NCBI GenBank assembly: GCA_022072615.1
Contig: JAJVHS010000047.1
Span: 1 to 64,000 of the forward strand
Length of the DNA stretch: 64,000 bases
Source: Phycisphaerales bacterium
GTDB taxonomy: Bacteria > Planctomycetota > Phycisphaerae > Phycisphaerales > UBA1924
Direction of reading: 5' to 3'
Made by a program: the position numbers and the translations under genes. Shown here in pieces: positions 44,642 through 53,496 of the stretch (its first letter is position 1; the number at the start of each line of letters is the position of its first letter). The notes under the pieces were generated by a model, which was not told where the DNA came from, did no database searches, and saw nothing but the letters and a program-made list of their open reading frames with translations.

Positions 44642-46498
44642 TCAGCACCCGCCCTCGAATCCGCGTACAAAGGCGTCGAAATCCTCCGTATCCACGAAGC
44701 CGGACTTGTCGTAATCGGCAAGGTCCGACCCCGCCTCGAACGCCGCGACGAAGGTTGTGTAGTCCTCGACGTCCAGGAAACCCGACCCGTCAACATCGGC
44801 CGGGCACGGACCCGGGCAGCCCGCCGACCCGCAGAAGAGCGGGACCCTGGCGACCTGCGAGAGCGCCTCTCCGCCGGGCGCGCCGGGGTCGCTCACGAAC
44901 CACTGCATGAAGATGAACTGGCCGGGGCTGAACCTGGTCGGACTGAGCTGCCAGTGGAATGTCGCCAAGCCCGCGCCCGCGGCGCCGGGCGACGTCGTCA
45001 CCTCGCCCACGAACTCGGTGGGCGTGATGATGCCGCCGCTGGGCGGGGTGGTCGCGTACGCCAGTCGCGCGGTCCGCCCTCCGAGCGCCAGGCTGATCCC
45101 GACTCGGAAGTCCTCGGTACCGATCATGGGGGGCGTGTCGGCGATGATCCGGGGGACCACGCCGCCCGACCCGGGGGTTCCGCCGCCGAGATTGGTGATC
45201 CGGTCTCCCGGCCGTTCGCTCGCGAGCGTCGGCTTGTCGAACGGGAAGACCTGGTCTCGGACGCGCGGGTCCAGGAGGCCGTTGGTCAGGAAATCCTGGA
45301 TGGCGACAGCCGCCGGCGGCGGAACGTTCACGGTGTCCATCACCGGATCCTGATTGTCGGGGAACTGGGGCGGTCCGCCCGGGGCCCGGGCATAGAAGCG
45401 GATGACCTCCGTCAGATTCGGCAACTGACCGGTGTGCATGAACGATTGCTTGAGTCCGACGTTGCGCAGTCCAGGCACCTTGAACTTGCCGCGGTCACTG
45501 TCGTTGCCGGTGATCTCGGCTCGACCGCGGTCCTCGCGGGGCGGCCGGTGCCCGACGTTGCGGAACGAGTTGTCCGTGAACAGCGGCGGAAGGTGGCACT
45601 GGTTGCAGTTGCTCGCCTGGAACGCCTGCCATCCGTTTCGCTGCTGCAGGGTCAGGGCGTTCGTGTTCCCGGCAATGAAGGCGTCCCACGGCGTCTGGTC
45701 GGCGATCAGTGTTCGCTCGTAGGTGGCGATCGCCATCGCCACCCGGGCGGCGGTGATCTGTGGATCGCCGAACGCCCGGTCGAACAGTTCGGGGTAGCTG
45801 GGCCCGGTCACCAGTACCGAGGCCACATCCGCGGGGTGATTGGTCGCGAGGTTGAGCGGGCGGACGTGCTCAAGCTTGCTCACAACGTCGGCCCAGTCGA
45901 TGTCTTCATGGGCCATCTCGACGGAACTCACGGGCGGATCGACGGACTGGCTTTCCAGCGCGCCGCCGGCGGCGATCACCACCTGACCCGACTGCGGATC
46001 CCGGAACTCGCCGGAGGCACGGCCATCCCAGAAAAGCTCGGCGGCGTAGGCCGCGTTGATCGGGCTGTTGGCGGCTCTGGACGTGACCTGCGGCCGGAGT
46101 TCGAACACCGCGTCGGGTGTGAAGTTCATGGCCGCGTCCGACCGGATGACGCCGGGCGACGCCCGCTTGTCGTCAGGGGTCCCGACGATGCCATCCGGGC
46201 CGGGGTTGTTCGCCAGCCGCGGATCGCTGCCCGCCCGGCCCATCACGTGGCACGTCGCGCACGCGACCGAGTTGGTGGCCGAGAGCTGCTCGTCAAAGAA
46301 CAGGATCTTTCCCAGGACCCGCTTCTCCTCGGACATCGGGTTCTCGGTCGGTACGGGAACGGGCGGCAGCGCCGCGAACGCGGCGTAGGCGATCGCCAGA
46401 ACCGCCCCCGCCGCCACGGGCATGCCCGCCGTCGCGGTCACGATCGTCGCCCGTCCCCACCTGGCCTTCCTGCGCACGGCTTGAGAATCGTTGCTCAT
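44642..46498 (-). CDS. Di-haem cytochrome c peroxidase (MauG/CcpA family) with dockerin-like tail
   Basis: A 618-residue exported protein: start MSNDSQAVRRKARWGR, membrane/signal segment ATAGMPVAAGAVLAIAYAAFA. Peroxidase part residues 45-390 with two c-type haem sites, CATCH and CNQCH, the usual FWDGRASGEFRDP and LRNVGLKQSFMHTGQLPNLTEVIRFY. It would reduce peroxide or oxidise a partner in the periplasm. Then an extra beta-rich domain of about 140 residues (FRVGISLALGGRTARLAY, LATFHWQLSPTRFSPGQ), followed by two dockerin-like repeats, ADVDGSGFLDVEDYTTFV and ADYDKSGFVDTEDFDAFV, and a final Cys. The fusion is uncommon for this enzyme family. Transcribed alone, with its own terminator. Confidence 0.85.
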   Translation of the reverse strand: MSNDSQAVRRKARWGRATIVTATAGMPVAAGAVLAIAYAAFAALPPVPVPTENPMSEEKRVLGKILFFDEQLSATNSVACATCHVMGRAGSDPRLANNPGPDGIVGTPDDKRASPGVIRSDAAMNFTPDAVFELRPQVTSRAANSPINAAYAAELFWDGRASGEFRDPQSGQVVIAAGGALESQSVDPPVSSVEMAHEDIDWADVVSKLEHVRPLNLATNHPADVASVLVTGPSYPELFDRAFGDPQITAARVAMAIATYERTLIADQTPWDAFIAGNTNALTLQQRNGWQAFQASNCNQCHLPPLFTDNSFRNVGHRPPREDRGRAEITGNDSDRGKFKVPGLRNVGLKQSFMHTGQLPNLTEVIRFYARAPGGPPQFPDNQDPVMDTVNVPPPAAVAIQDFLTNGLLDPRVRDQVFPFDKPTLASERPGDRITNLGGGTPGSGGVVPRIIADTPPMIGTEDFRVGISLALGGRTARLAYATTPPSGGIITPTEFVGEVTTSPGAAGAGLATFHWQLSPTRFSPGQFIFMQWFVSDPGAPGGEALSQVARVPLFCGSAGCPGPCPADVDGSGFLDVEDYTTFVAAFEAGSDLADYDKSGFVDTEDFDAFVRGFEGGC

Positions 46499-46628
46499 GC
46501 GAGCGATTGGCCGCGATCGACCTTTGGGGGACGAGAATGTTGACCACACGCGCCAAATGAGCGACCCTTGAGAAACTTGGAAGGTCGCTGTCCCCCGGAC
46601 CGGGCTTCGTGCAAAGGAAGTACGGCGC

Positions 46629-47162
46629 GTGCATATTCATCCTGGCCCGTCGGGCCGAGAAGTCTTCGAGATCCTCGTCCGCGAGCACGCGGACATGCTC
46701 GCGGCGTACACGCGCAGTCTGCTGTGGTCCGACTCCGCGGCGGACGACCTTTTTCAGGAAACCATGCTCACCGCTTGGAAGCAGCTCGGCACCTACGACA
46801 AGACGCGGCCGTTCGGTCCGTGGCTGCGGGGCATTGCTCGGAACCTGTCCCTGGAGGCTGAACGCCGCAACCGGCACCGCCCGGCGTCGATCGATCAGGC
46901 CGTGCTCGACGCGCTCGACGACCGCTACAACCGCCTCACCCCTCCCGGGCACAGTTTCCGCGACCGAGCCGAGCGCGTGCTCGTGTGCATCTCCCGGCTC
47001 CCGGACGCCATGCGCGAGGTGGTGGAGATGATGTACGCCCGGGGCCTCATGCTGAGGCAGATCGCCGGGTCGCTGGGCCAGTCGGAGGAATCCATCAAGA
47101 AGCGTGCGCAGCGCGCACGGCAGCTCCTCGCCGATTGCGTGCTCGGGGGTGATGCGCCTTGA
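46629..47162 (+). CDS. ECF-type RNA polymerase sigma factor (third pair)
   Basis: A 177-residue sigma-70 family protein. GTG start at 46629 with AAGGAAG about 10 bases upstream. Region 2: ILVREHADMLAAYTRSLLWSDSAADDLFQETMLTAW and FGPWLRGIARNLSLEAERRNR. Region 4: LPDAMREVVEMMYARGLMLRQIAGSLGQSEESIKKRAQRARQLLADC. This matches the planctomycete/verrucomicrobial ECF subgroup. Its stop overlaps the TTG start of the next gene (TTGA at 47159-47162). Confidence 0.88.
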   Translation: MHIHPGPSGREVFEILVREHADMLAAYTRSLLWSDSAADDLFQETMLTAWKQLGTYDKTRPFGPWLRGIARNLSLEAERRNRHRPASIDQAVLDALDDRYNRLTPPGHSFRDRAERVLVCISRLPDAMREVVEMMYARGLMLRQIAGSLGQSEESIKKRAQRARQLLADCVLGGDAP

Positions 47163-48361
47163 ACCCGCACGATGAACACAACTCTTCAGACGTCGGCGCG
47201 GCTTCCCCGGGCGCCGACGAGCTTTTCGCGCACGGGCTGCTCTCGGTCGTTCACGAGGCAACCGACCAGCCGCGCGAAATCCGCGTCCGGCGGGTCCTGG
47301 AGGCGCTGCACCCCGGCCGGCGTGGGGGTGCAGCGCCCCGCCGACGACTGGCTCGCCTGCTCGGCGCGGGCACTGTCTGCGCGGCCGCGGTCGCCGCGCT
47401 TGTGTTCCTGATCTCCCCCGTCACCCCGCCGACCTACGCCAGCGCGTTCACCGAATCGATCAGCGTCCTCCGCAGCCCCGGCGACCGTCGTTACACGGTG
47501 ACCGCGGCGCTGGGACCGGCCGATCAACTCGAGAACGGGCCGCACGCGACGATTGACACGCGCTTCCCCAATCAGATGCTCCTGCGGCTGACCCGTCCCG
47601 ACGGGCACGAAATCATCGCCGGTCACGACCAGGCGGGCGAATGGGCGATCACGCCGCTCGGAACCGTGGATCGCGAGAACCCGCGACGCGCGTGGCCGGG
47701 CTGGTCGATGCAGGACGGCGAATCGCTCTTTGCGGACTCGATCGACACGTGGCTCGAGGCCGCGGCTCATTCCTATTCGTTCGGTGAGGTGACCTCGAGG
47801 CCGATTCCAGGCCGTGAAGCCCAGGGCGACATGGAGTACCGGGTCGGCGTGCGGAAGCCCGAGCCCGGAGCGCTCGGGACGCGGCTTCGGAGCCCTGACC
47901 GGATCGAAGTCTGGATCAACCGGGAAACGAAGGTTCTCGAGCGGATGGAGATGCTCTGGAAGCCGCAGCCACCAAGGCGGGAGGGTGAATGGCCCGGGCG
48001 CGAGGGCCCGCGTCCGAGGCCCGATGTTCCGCCGGGGAACGGGTTTGACATGCGGCCGCACCCACCCTTCCCACCCAAGGGTCCGCCCCCTGAGGCAAAT
48101 GACGACTCCCACGTTCCGCCCGGGCCGCAGGGCACTCCGCCGGATGGCGGTCCCGAGCGGCGGGATGTACGCGACGGACACGTGATGCCGGGGGACCTCG
48201 GTCGCCCGGGCGACGGACGCGGTCCGCACGGCGGACCCGACGGCCCGCGGCGGCCGCCGCTGCGTCGGCTGATCATCGAGCGCACCGACCCGCCGGCGTT
48301 CGAAGACGACTGGTTCTCACCCCAGCGCCACATGCGCGACGTCCCGGGCGATGCACGCTGA
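47159..48361 (+). CDS. Membrane partner of the third sigma factor, RseB/LolA-like outer domain
   Basis: A 400-residue protein with TTG start overlapping the sigma stop. The N-terminal cytoplasmic part (residues 1-60, Arg-rich toward its end) has no zinc motif; one membrane helix at about residues 63-85 (LLGAGTVCAAAVAALVFLIS). The outer part, about 95-275, reads SAFTESISVLRSPGDRRYTV, PNQMLLRLTRPDGHEIIAG and DRIEVWINRETKVLERMEM, the beta-rich layout of LolA/RseB-type domains that sense lipoproteins or lipids. The last 110 residues are Pro/Gly/Arg/Asp-rich (PPDGGPERRDVRDGH) and probably disordered. Anti-sigma role inferred from coupling. Confidence 0.62.
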   Translation: MNPHDEHNSSDVGAASPGADELFAHGLLSVVHEATDQPREIRVRRVLEALHPGRRGGAAPRRRLARLLGAGTVCAAAVAALVFLISPVTPPTYASAFTESISVLRSPGDRRYTVTAALGPADQLENGPHATIDTRFPNQMLLRLTRPDGHEIIAGHDQAGEWAITPLGTVDRENPRRAWPGWSMQDGESLFADSIDTWLEAAAHSYSFGEVTSRPIPGREAQGDMEYRVGVRKPEPGALGTRLRSPDRIEVWINRETKVLERMEMLWKPQPPRREGEWPGREGPRPRPDVPPGNGFDMRPHPPFPPKGPPPEANDDSHVPPGPQGTPPDGGPERRDVRDGHVMPGDLGRPGDGRGPHGGPDGPRRPPLRRLIIERTDPPAFEDDWFSPQRHMRDVPGDAR

Positions 48362-48391
48362 TCCCCCGAGCACCGATCGGTCGAGCACGTT

Positions 48392-50626
48392 TTACTTCAG
48401 CACGCGCACCAGGCTCGAATAGCTGTCGGTCCACAGCACGTCGCGCGGCCGCGGCTCGAGCCGGCTCCAGCGCGCAAGGTCGTCGATCATGGGGGACAAG
48501 TCGCCCTTGTCACCCATGAGCACCCACGTGGAGGCCAGGTGCCCCTGGCCCTTGGTGACGGCGTCGCCGGCCGGGTCGCGCTGGATGATCGCGGTGAGCC
48601 CCAGTTCCCTGGCCGCGCTCGCCATCACGCCCGACAGGTCAAGATGCAGGTTGGTGATGTTCGCCGCGATGATCCCGCCCGGTTTCTTGAGCTTGCGGCG
48701 GTACATCTCGAACGCCTCGACGGTGAGCACGTGCGCGGGCACCGAATCCGAGCTGAACGCGTCGAGCACGATCACGTCGAACTCGCCGTCGGGTTCGTGG
48801 CTGAGCACCAGCCGGCCGTCACCGAGTTTGGCTTCGGCCCGCTCCCCCGCGCCAGACAGGAACGTGAACAGCGACGGGTCCGAGGCAATGCGGATCACCG
48901 CGTCGTCGATCTCGTAGAAGGTGAACCTCGCGCCGGGGAGCGCATAGGCGGCGATGCTGCCGACGCCCAGGCCGATGATCCCGACACGCCGGATTCGCTC
49001 GGGATTCTGGGCCGCGAGTCCGATGAACATCTGCCCCACCGGCCCGGACGGGTGGTAGTACGTTGTGGGCACCTTCTCCCAGCGCGTCTGCTTCCCGGGA
49101 AGGTCGCGGTTCTGCAGTCCGTGCCAAGTCGTCCCGTGGATGAGCACGCGCTGCGAACCGGAAAGGTCCTCCTTCACGCGGTGGACGCCGTAGAAGGATC
49201 GTTCCTGGTGGAGGACCCGCTCGGTGGCGTAGTCGGGCACGACCTTCGCGACTCCGACGATCACCGCGATCCCCGCCGCAAACACCCACGTGCGGCTCAC
49301 CGCGATCGCCGCGACGGCGGCCGGAGCAAGCACGCGCAGCGTCATGGCGAGCGTCTGGTCGGCATCGCCGGCCTCGGCTCTCTGAACGGCGATTCCACCG
49401 CCCACGAGCCCGACGACGAGCACCGCCGCCGCCAACTCCGCGAAGCGGATCATCTTGGGCCCGCCGCTCCGTGGCAGAGGCCGCAGCAGGCACGCCGCCA
49501 CCAGTGCGATGGGATACTCGAGGATGTCCGAGAACACGGCCGGCGCAAGCAGGGCGTTGAACAGCCCCCCGACCATCCCGCCGACGGACATCCACAGGAA
49601 ATACTCGGTCAGGTGGGTGGAGGACGGCCGGGACTCGGCGAGGCGCTTGTGGCACATCCACGCCGCGAAAAAGAAGGTCGCGATGTGCAGGACGACCAGC
49701 GGCCCTATCGGCTTGCGCGCGTACAACCCCGTCGCCAGTGCGACCCCGATCGCCCCCGCCGCCACCAGGTACCCCAGCACCCGTGCCCCGACGAACTGCC
49801 GCGTCGCAAACGCGAGCACGAACGTCAGGAGGTAGAGCGCCAGAGGGATCACCCATAACAGCGGCATCGCGGCGACGTCGGTCGAGATGTGCTGCGTCGC
49901 TCCCAGCAGCAGCGATGATGGAACCGCCGCCAGCAGTACCCACCAGCCGCGGCGCGACCATGAGATCCGATCGGACGAGGCCGCCGCCGACTGCTCATCC
50001 GGGCCCGGCCGGCGCGCGCGGAGCCACAGCACGATTGCGCACGACGCCGCGAGCGCGACAAAGCCCATGAACCCCGTCGACCACCACCGCTCCTGTTCAC
50101 GGAGGCCGGTGAAAGGCTCAACCAGGAACGGGTAGGCGAGGAGCCCCAGGAAGCTGCCCGCGTTGCTCGCGGCGTAGAGGAAGTACGGGTCCGCGGACTG
50201 GGCGTGTCCGGTGCGTGAGAACCACTTCTGAAGCAGCGGCCCGGTGGTGGCGAGCAGGAAGAACGGCAGCCCGACCGACATCGCGAGCAGTCGGAGCAGG
50301 TACAGCGCCAGTTCGGCCTCCGCTCCGCGGCCGACCGCCTGCGGAGGTTCGGGCGCGCTCTCGGGGAGACCGACGGGCAGCGCGAGGAACACCACCGCAA
50401 TGAGCAGCACCGTGTGAATCGCCGCCTGGGCACGCGGGCGGAGCTTGCTCAGCCCGTGGGAGTACGCGTAGCCGGCGAGCAGGGCCGCCTGAAAGAACAG
50501 CATCGACGTCGTCCAGACGGCCGGCGTCCCTCCCAGCAGCGGCAGCACCTGCTTGGCCGCCATCGGCTGCACCATGAAGAGCAGGGCCGCTGAAACGAAG
50601 ATGGCAAGCGTGTACAGCCCGAGCAT
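48392..50626 (-). CDS. Membrane-anchored spermidine-synthase-like fusion protein
   Basis: A 744-residue protein: about 12-14 membrane helices (residues 1-500, first MLGLYTLAIFVSAALLFMVQPMAAKQVLPLLGG) followed by a cytoplasmic SAM/aminopropyltransferase-like domain (about 520-744) with RRVGIIGLGVGSIAAYALPG, FTFYEIDDAVIRIA, FDVIVLDAFSSDSVPAHVLT and YRRKLKKPGGIIAANITN. Such fusions are frequent in Planctomycetes and Proteobacteria and are annotated as spermidine synthase-like; true aminopropyl transfer has not been assured for them and the substrate is unclear. The start at 50626 is chosen for the hydrophobic N-terminus; upstream in-frame sequence is not protein-like. Confidence 0.82.
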   Translation of the reverse strand: MLGLYTLAIFVSAALLFMVQPMAAKQVLPLLGGTPAVWTTSMLFFQAALLAGYAYSHGLSKLRPRAQAAIHTVLLIAVVFLALPVGLPESAPEPPQAVGRGAEAELALYLLRLLAMSVGLPFFLLATTGPLLQKWFSRTGHAQSADPYFLYAASNAGSFLGLLAYPFLVEPFTGLREQERWWSTGFMGFVALAASCAIVLWLRARRPGPDEQSAAASSDRISWSRRGWWVLLAAVPSSLLLGATQHISTDVAAMPLLWVIPLALYLLTFVLAFATRQFVGARVLGYLVAAGAIGVALATGLYARKPIGPLVVLHIATFFFAAWMCHKRLAESRPSSTHLTEYFLWMSVGGMVGGLFNALLAPAVFSDILEYPIALVAACLLRPLPRSGGPKMIRFAELAAAVLVVGLVGGGIAVQRAEAGDADQTLAMTLRVLAPAAVAAIAVSRTWVFAAGIAVIVGVAKVVPDYATERVLHQERSFYGVHRVKEDLSGSQRVLIHGTTWHGLQNRDLPGKQTRWEKVPTTYYHPSGPVGQMFIGLAAQNPERIRRVGIIGLGVGSIAAYALPGARFTFYEIDDAVIRIASDPSLFTFLSGAGERAEAKLGDGRLVLSHEPDGEFDVIVLDAFSSDSVPAHVLTVEAFEMYRRKLKKPGGIIAANITNLHLDLSGVMASAARELGLTAIIQRDPAGDAVTKGQGHLASTWVLMGDKGDLSPMIDDLARWSRLEPRPRDVLWTDSYSSLVRVLK

Positions 50627-50685
50627 GCACCTGGCTCCGTCAACTGGCCACCGGGCACCCTGCCGCGATCCAGGGGGGCCAGAGT

Positions 50686-51423
50686 TTAGAACCCAGCCTC
50701 CGACCCGGTGCCCGGCGTGGAGACCGCGGCCAGGAACCACTCGCACACCTCGCGGACGGCCCCGTCGCCGCCGCGCCGGTTGGTCACGAGTCCCGCGACC
50801 GCCATCGCTTCGGGATACGCGTCCGCGACGGCGATGGAGACCCCGACGGCCCGCATGCACGACACGTCGTTCACGTCGTTGCCGACGTACGCCATCTCCG
50901 CCAAGGAGACGCGCCGTTCAGCGCAGATCCGGACGAGTTCCGAGAGCTTGTCGTCGATCCCTTGGCGGCACTCGATCTTGAGCTTGCGGCAACGGGCCGA
51001 AACGACCGGGTTCTCCTCCTTGGAGACCACCAACATCGCCATGCCGGCCTGACGAAGCCGCTCGAGCCCGAGGCCGTCGGACCGGTTGCACAGCACGCCC
51101 TCGGTGCCGTCCTGCATCACCAGGACCTGGTTGTTCGACCACACGCCGTCAAAGTCAAAGACCAGGAGCTTGATGGACGCCAGGGACGCGGTCGGCCGAG
51201 ACGGGCACGGACGAAGCGACTGGATCGCGGAAACCGGCACCGGCTCCAGCCCGCTGTCGCCGGCGATGTACACGGCCGATCCGCCGGGCGCGATGGCCGC
51301 GTGCTCAGCACGCAGCACCGTCCGCGTCCTCCCGTCGGACGTGGTCAGGGCAAACGGGACGAACGGCCGGGCCGAGTGCAGCCTGCGGAACTGGTCGAGC
51401 ATCCACGATGGTATTGGCCGCAA
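50686..51423 (-). CDS. KdsC-like HAD phosphatase with extra N-terminal domain
   Basis: A 245-residue protein. Residues 84-235 are a HAD-family phosphatase of the KDO-8-phosphate phosphatase/NeuA-C type: LLVFDFDGVWSNNQ (motif I, DxD), VSKEENPVVSARCRKLKI (motif II Ser-Lys), and YVGNDVNDVSCM (motif IV). It would dephosphorylate a sugar acid phosphate used for envelope glycans. Residues 1-75 (LDQFRRLHSARPFVPFALTT, VYIAGDSGLEPVPVSAIQSL) are not part of the HAD fold and resemble the small FRPF-type domain that stands alone in many planctomycete proteins. Follows flgH on the same strand after 38 bases. Confidence 0.8.
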   Translation of the reverse strand: MRPIPSWMLDQFRRLHSARPFVPFALTTSDGRTRTVLRAEHAAIAPGGSAVYIAGDSGLEPVPVSAIQSLRPCPSRPTASLASIKLLVFDFDGVWSNNQVLVMQDGTEGVLCNRSDGLGLERLRQAGMAMLVVSKEENPVVSARCRKLKIECRQGIDDKLSELVRICAERRVSLAEMAYVGNDVNDVSCMRAVGVSIAVADAYPEAMAVAGLVTNRRGGDGAVREVCEWFLAAVSTPGTGSEAGF

Positions 51424-51461
51424 TCACCGGCCGCCAACCGACCCGGCGCCTTCGCGGGTCG

Positions 51462-52160
51462 TCAGAAGTTGAAGATCGCCTCGAGAACCTTGGGGATCAG
51501 CCCCTTGGTGGAAGCGTCCTTCACCTCGCCTTCCTGCTTGGTCACGATGTCGAGGTCGGCGAGCTGCGACGAGAGCACGGTGTTCGCGTCGGTGACGTCT
51601 TCCTTCCGGCACGAACCCGACAGGATGATCGTCTGCTTCTCCTCGCCCGTCGCCACCGACTTGCGGGCCTCCAGCACCAGCACGCCGTTGGGCTTGACGT
51701 CGATCACCTTCGCCTGGATCCGAGCCGAAAAGCGATCGGTCCGCTCGAATGTCCCGTCGCCGTTGAACTTGTTCCTGCTTCCCAGTTCCAGCTCGACCAC
51801 CGGCGTGCTGTTGCCGGTCTGGAGCTCGCCGTCGATGAGCTTCTTGAGACTCGGGAACTTCTCGATCGCCGCCGCCCAGTCGTACTTCTTCTCGGTATCG
51901 AGCGACTGCTCGGACTTCTGCTTGCTGGTCTCGTCGATGATGATGGTGACCAGGTCGTTGATCTGGACCTGTCGCGGCGGCGGCGCTTCGGTGTAGGTCA
52001 GGCTGGCTTCGCGCAGCGGCGCCTGGACGTCGGGCTTGCCGTCGGCCCCGATCGGCACCTCGGAGGGACGCTGAAACAGGCTCTGGGCCTGGGCCGTCGC
52101 GCACGCGACAGAGACCATCAACCCGCCCGCCGCAACCGCTCGCATCGTCATGCTGTTCAT
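51462..52160 (-). CDS. flgH: Flagellar L-ring protein FlgH
   Basis: A 232-residue exported ring protein for the outer-membrane bushing of the flagellar rod. Signal MTMRAVAAGGLMVSVACATAQAQ; despite a Cys in the signal there is no good lipobox. VQINDLVTIIIDETSKQKSEQSLDTEK is the FlgH signature, later VLVLEARKSVATGEEKQTIILSGSCRKEDV and SSQLADLDIVTKQEGEV. The start overlaps the flgA stop by ATGA. An L-ring implies a diderm envelope. Confidence 0.92.
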   Translation of the reverse strand: MNSMTMRAVAAGGLMVSVACATAQAQSLFQRPSEVPIGADGKPDVQAPLREASLTYTEAPPPRQVQINDLVTIIIDETSKQKSEQSLDTEKKYDWAAAIEKFPSLKKLIDGELQTGNSTPVVELELGSRNKFNGDGTFERTDRFSARIQAKVIDVKPNGVLVLEARKSVATGEEKQTIILSGSCRKEDVTDANTVLSSQLADLDIVTKQEGEVKDASTKGLIPKVLEAIFNF

Positions 52161-53464
52161 CGCACCGCTCCACGGTCGCCGACCGAACCGGGCCTGGATT
52201 CAACCTTCGCGTCGGCGAGATTGCTGAACCGAGCAGCCCGCTTGCCGGTTGACCGGCCGTTCATGCTTGAACCCGCGAGATTCTGGCCACCGCCGCGGCT
52301 GACCGTCAGCCCGCCGACGCGGACTTCTTCCGCCGCCGGAGATGAATCGGGTGCCGACATTCCCGACGGGGTCGCCCGGGCGACCGCGGCAACGGTTGAG
52401 TCCAGCACCATCACCGCTCGGCCGCGGCTGTTAATCCGAGCACGGACCGCTTTCTTGCCCTCGACCGTCTGGAACTCGACGACTTCGCCGATGCGCCCCG
52501 ATTCCGTGGCGCGCATCATCCGCTGGAGCACCACGCCTCCCGAGAGACAGTCGATGTTGACCAGGTCGCCGCGCTCGACCACCAACGGCGGCTCGACGTC
52601 CTGGAGTGTGATCACCTGCCCGGGCTTGATGCGCCCCCGGCTGACCATCCCCACCACGGCCGCCGGCTCGGCCGGCTGCTCGGCGGCGCCGATCCACCGC
52701 TTCTCGACGATGGTGTTGCCGCCGCCGAGTGGCGTTCCACGGCCGAGCTGCCCGACCGCAACCACCACCTCGCGATTGACCTCCACATCGGCTCGGAGCA
52801 CTTCCTCGACGAGAATCCTCTCCCCCTCGAAGACCCGCACCGACAGCGACACGCGGTCCGACTTGCCGACGGTGTGGATCTCCACGACGCGGCCTTGCAC
52901 CGGCATCTCGAGAACCTCGCGATCCTGGTCGAGGAACGAGACCCGCAGGTCCGCCGGCGCGACACCCAGGATCTGGCCGAGCCGTTCGATCGCGAGCGTT
53001 CGCACGCACGGGCCCTCGCGAGTCGGCGCCGGCGGGGCTTCGCTCACAACCGGACTATTCACCACGGGACGCGGCGCCGGCCGCATCACCGTGCAGGCCG
53101 AGCCACGGATCACGATGCCCGCCCAGTTCACGCCGCTTCGGCGCTGCATCGCGTCGCGCACCTGCTCGACACCGACGGTCTGCGTGCCGGTGGCCATGCC
53201 GCCTTCGGACGGCGATTCGGCGACCGCCAGGTCCCGCCACGCGTCCGAATCCGGGCCGGAAAGCTCGGCGATCGCCCCGAGGGTGACCGGTTGATCCGCG
53301 TCGAGCCTCGCCGTCGGACGGATTTCGACAACCACCTGACCCAGGACCGTGTGCGCAGTGCCGAAAAACATCGCCACGGCCATGAACGCTCGCGCCCATG
53401 CCCGGCCCGCGCGACGGCATCGCATGCCGGCTGATTCACAGGAGTTGGATTCCGAGGCGTTCAC
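52157..53464 (-). CDS. flgA: FlgA, P-ring assembly chaperone (long form)
   Basis: A 435-residue periplasmic chaperone for P-ring formation, about twice the enterobacterial length. Signal within RAWARAFMAVAMFFGTAHTVLGQ. The N-terminal part (30-230) has VTLGAIAELSGPDSDAWRDL, seen in FlgA N-domains; the SAF domain and FlgA_C part lie in 260-390 (GMVSRGRIKPGQVITLQDVEP, LVERGDLVNIDCLSGG, AVRARINSRGRAVMVLDSTV). About 45 residues of Ser/Gly-rich tail follow. ATGA overlap with flgH; 32 bases after flgG. Confidence 0.87.
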   Translation of the reverse strand: MNASESNSCESAGMRCRRAGRAWARAFMAVAMFFGTAHTVLGQVVVEIRPTARLDADQPVTLGAIAELSGPDSDAWRDLAVAESPSEGGMATGTQTVGVEQVRDAMQRRSGVNWAGIVIRGSACTVMRPAPRPVVNSPVVSEAPPAPTREGPCVRTLAIERLGQILGVAPADLRVSFLDQDREVLEMPVQGRVVEIHTVGKSDRVSLSVRVFEGERILVEEVLRADVEVNREVVVAVGQLGRGTPLGGGNTIVEKRWIGAAEQPAEPAAVVGMVSRGRIKPGQVITLQDVEPPLVVERGDLVNIDCLSGGVVLQRMMRATESGRIGEVVEFQTVEGKKAVRARINSRGRAVMVLDSTVAAVARATPSGMSAPDSSPAAEEVRVGGLTVSRGGGQNLAGSSMNGRSTGKRAARFSNLADAKVESRPGSVGDRGAVR

Positions 53465-53496
53465 TGGCGGTCGCTCACTCGATGCTCAACCGGGCG

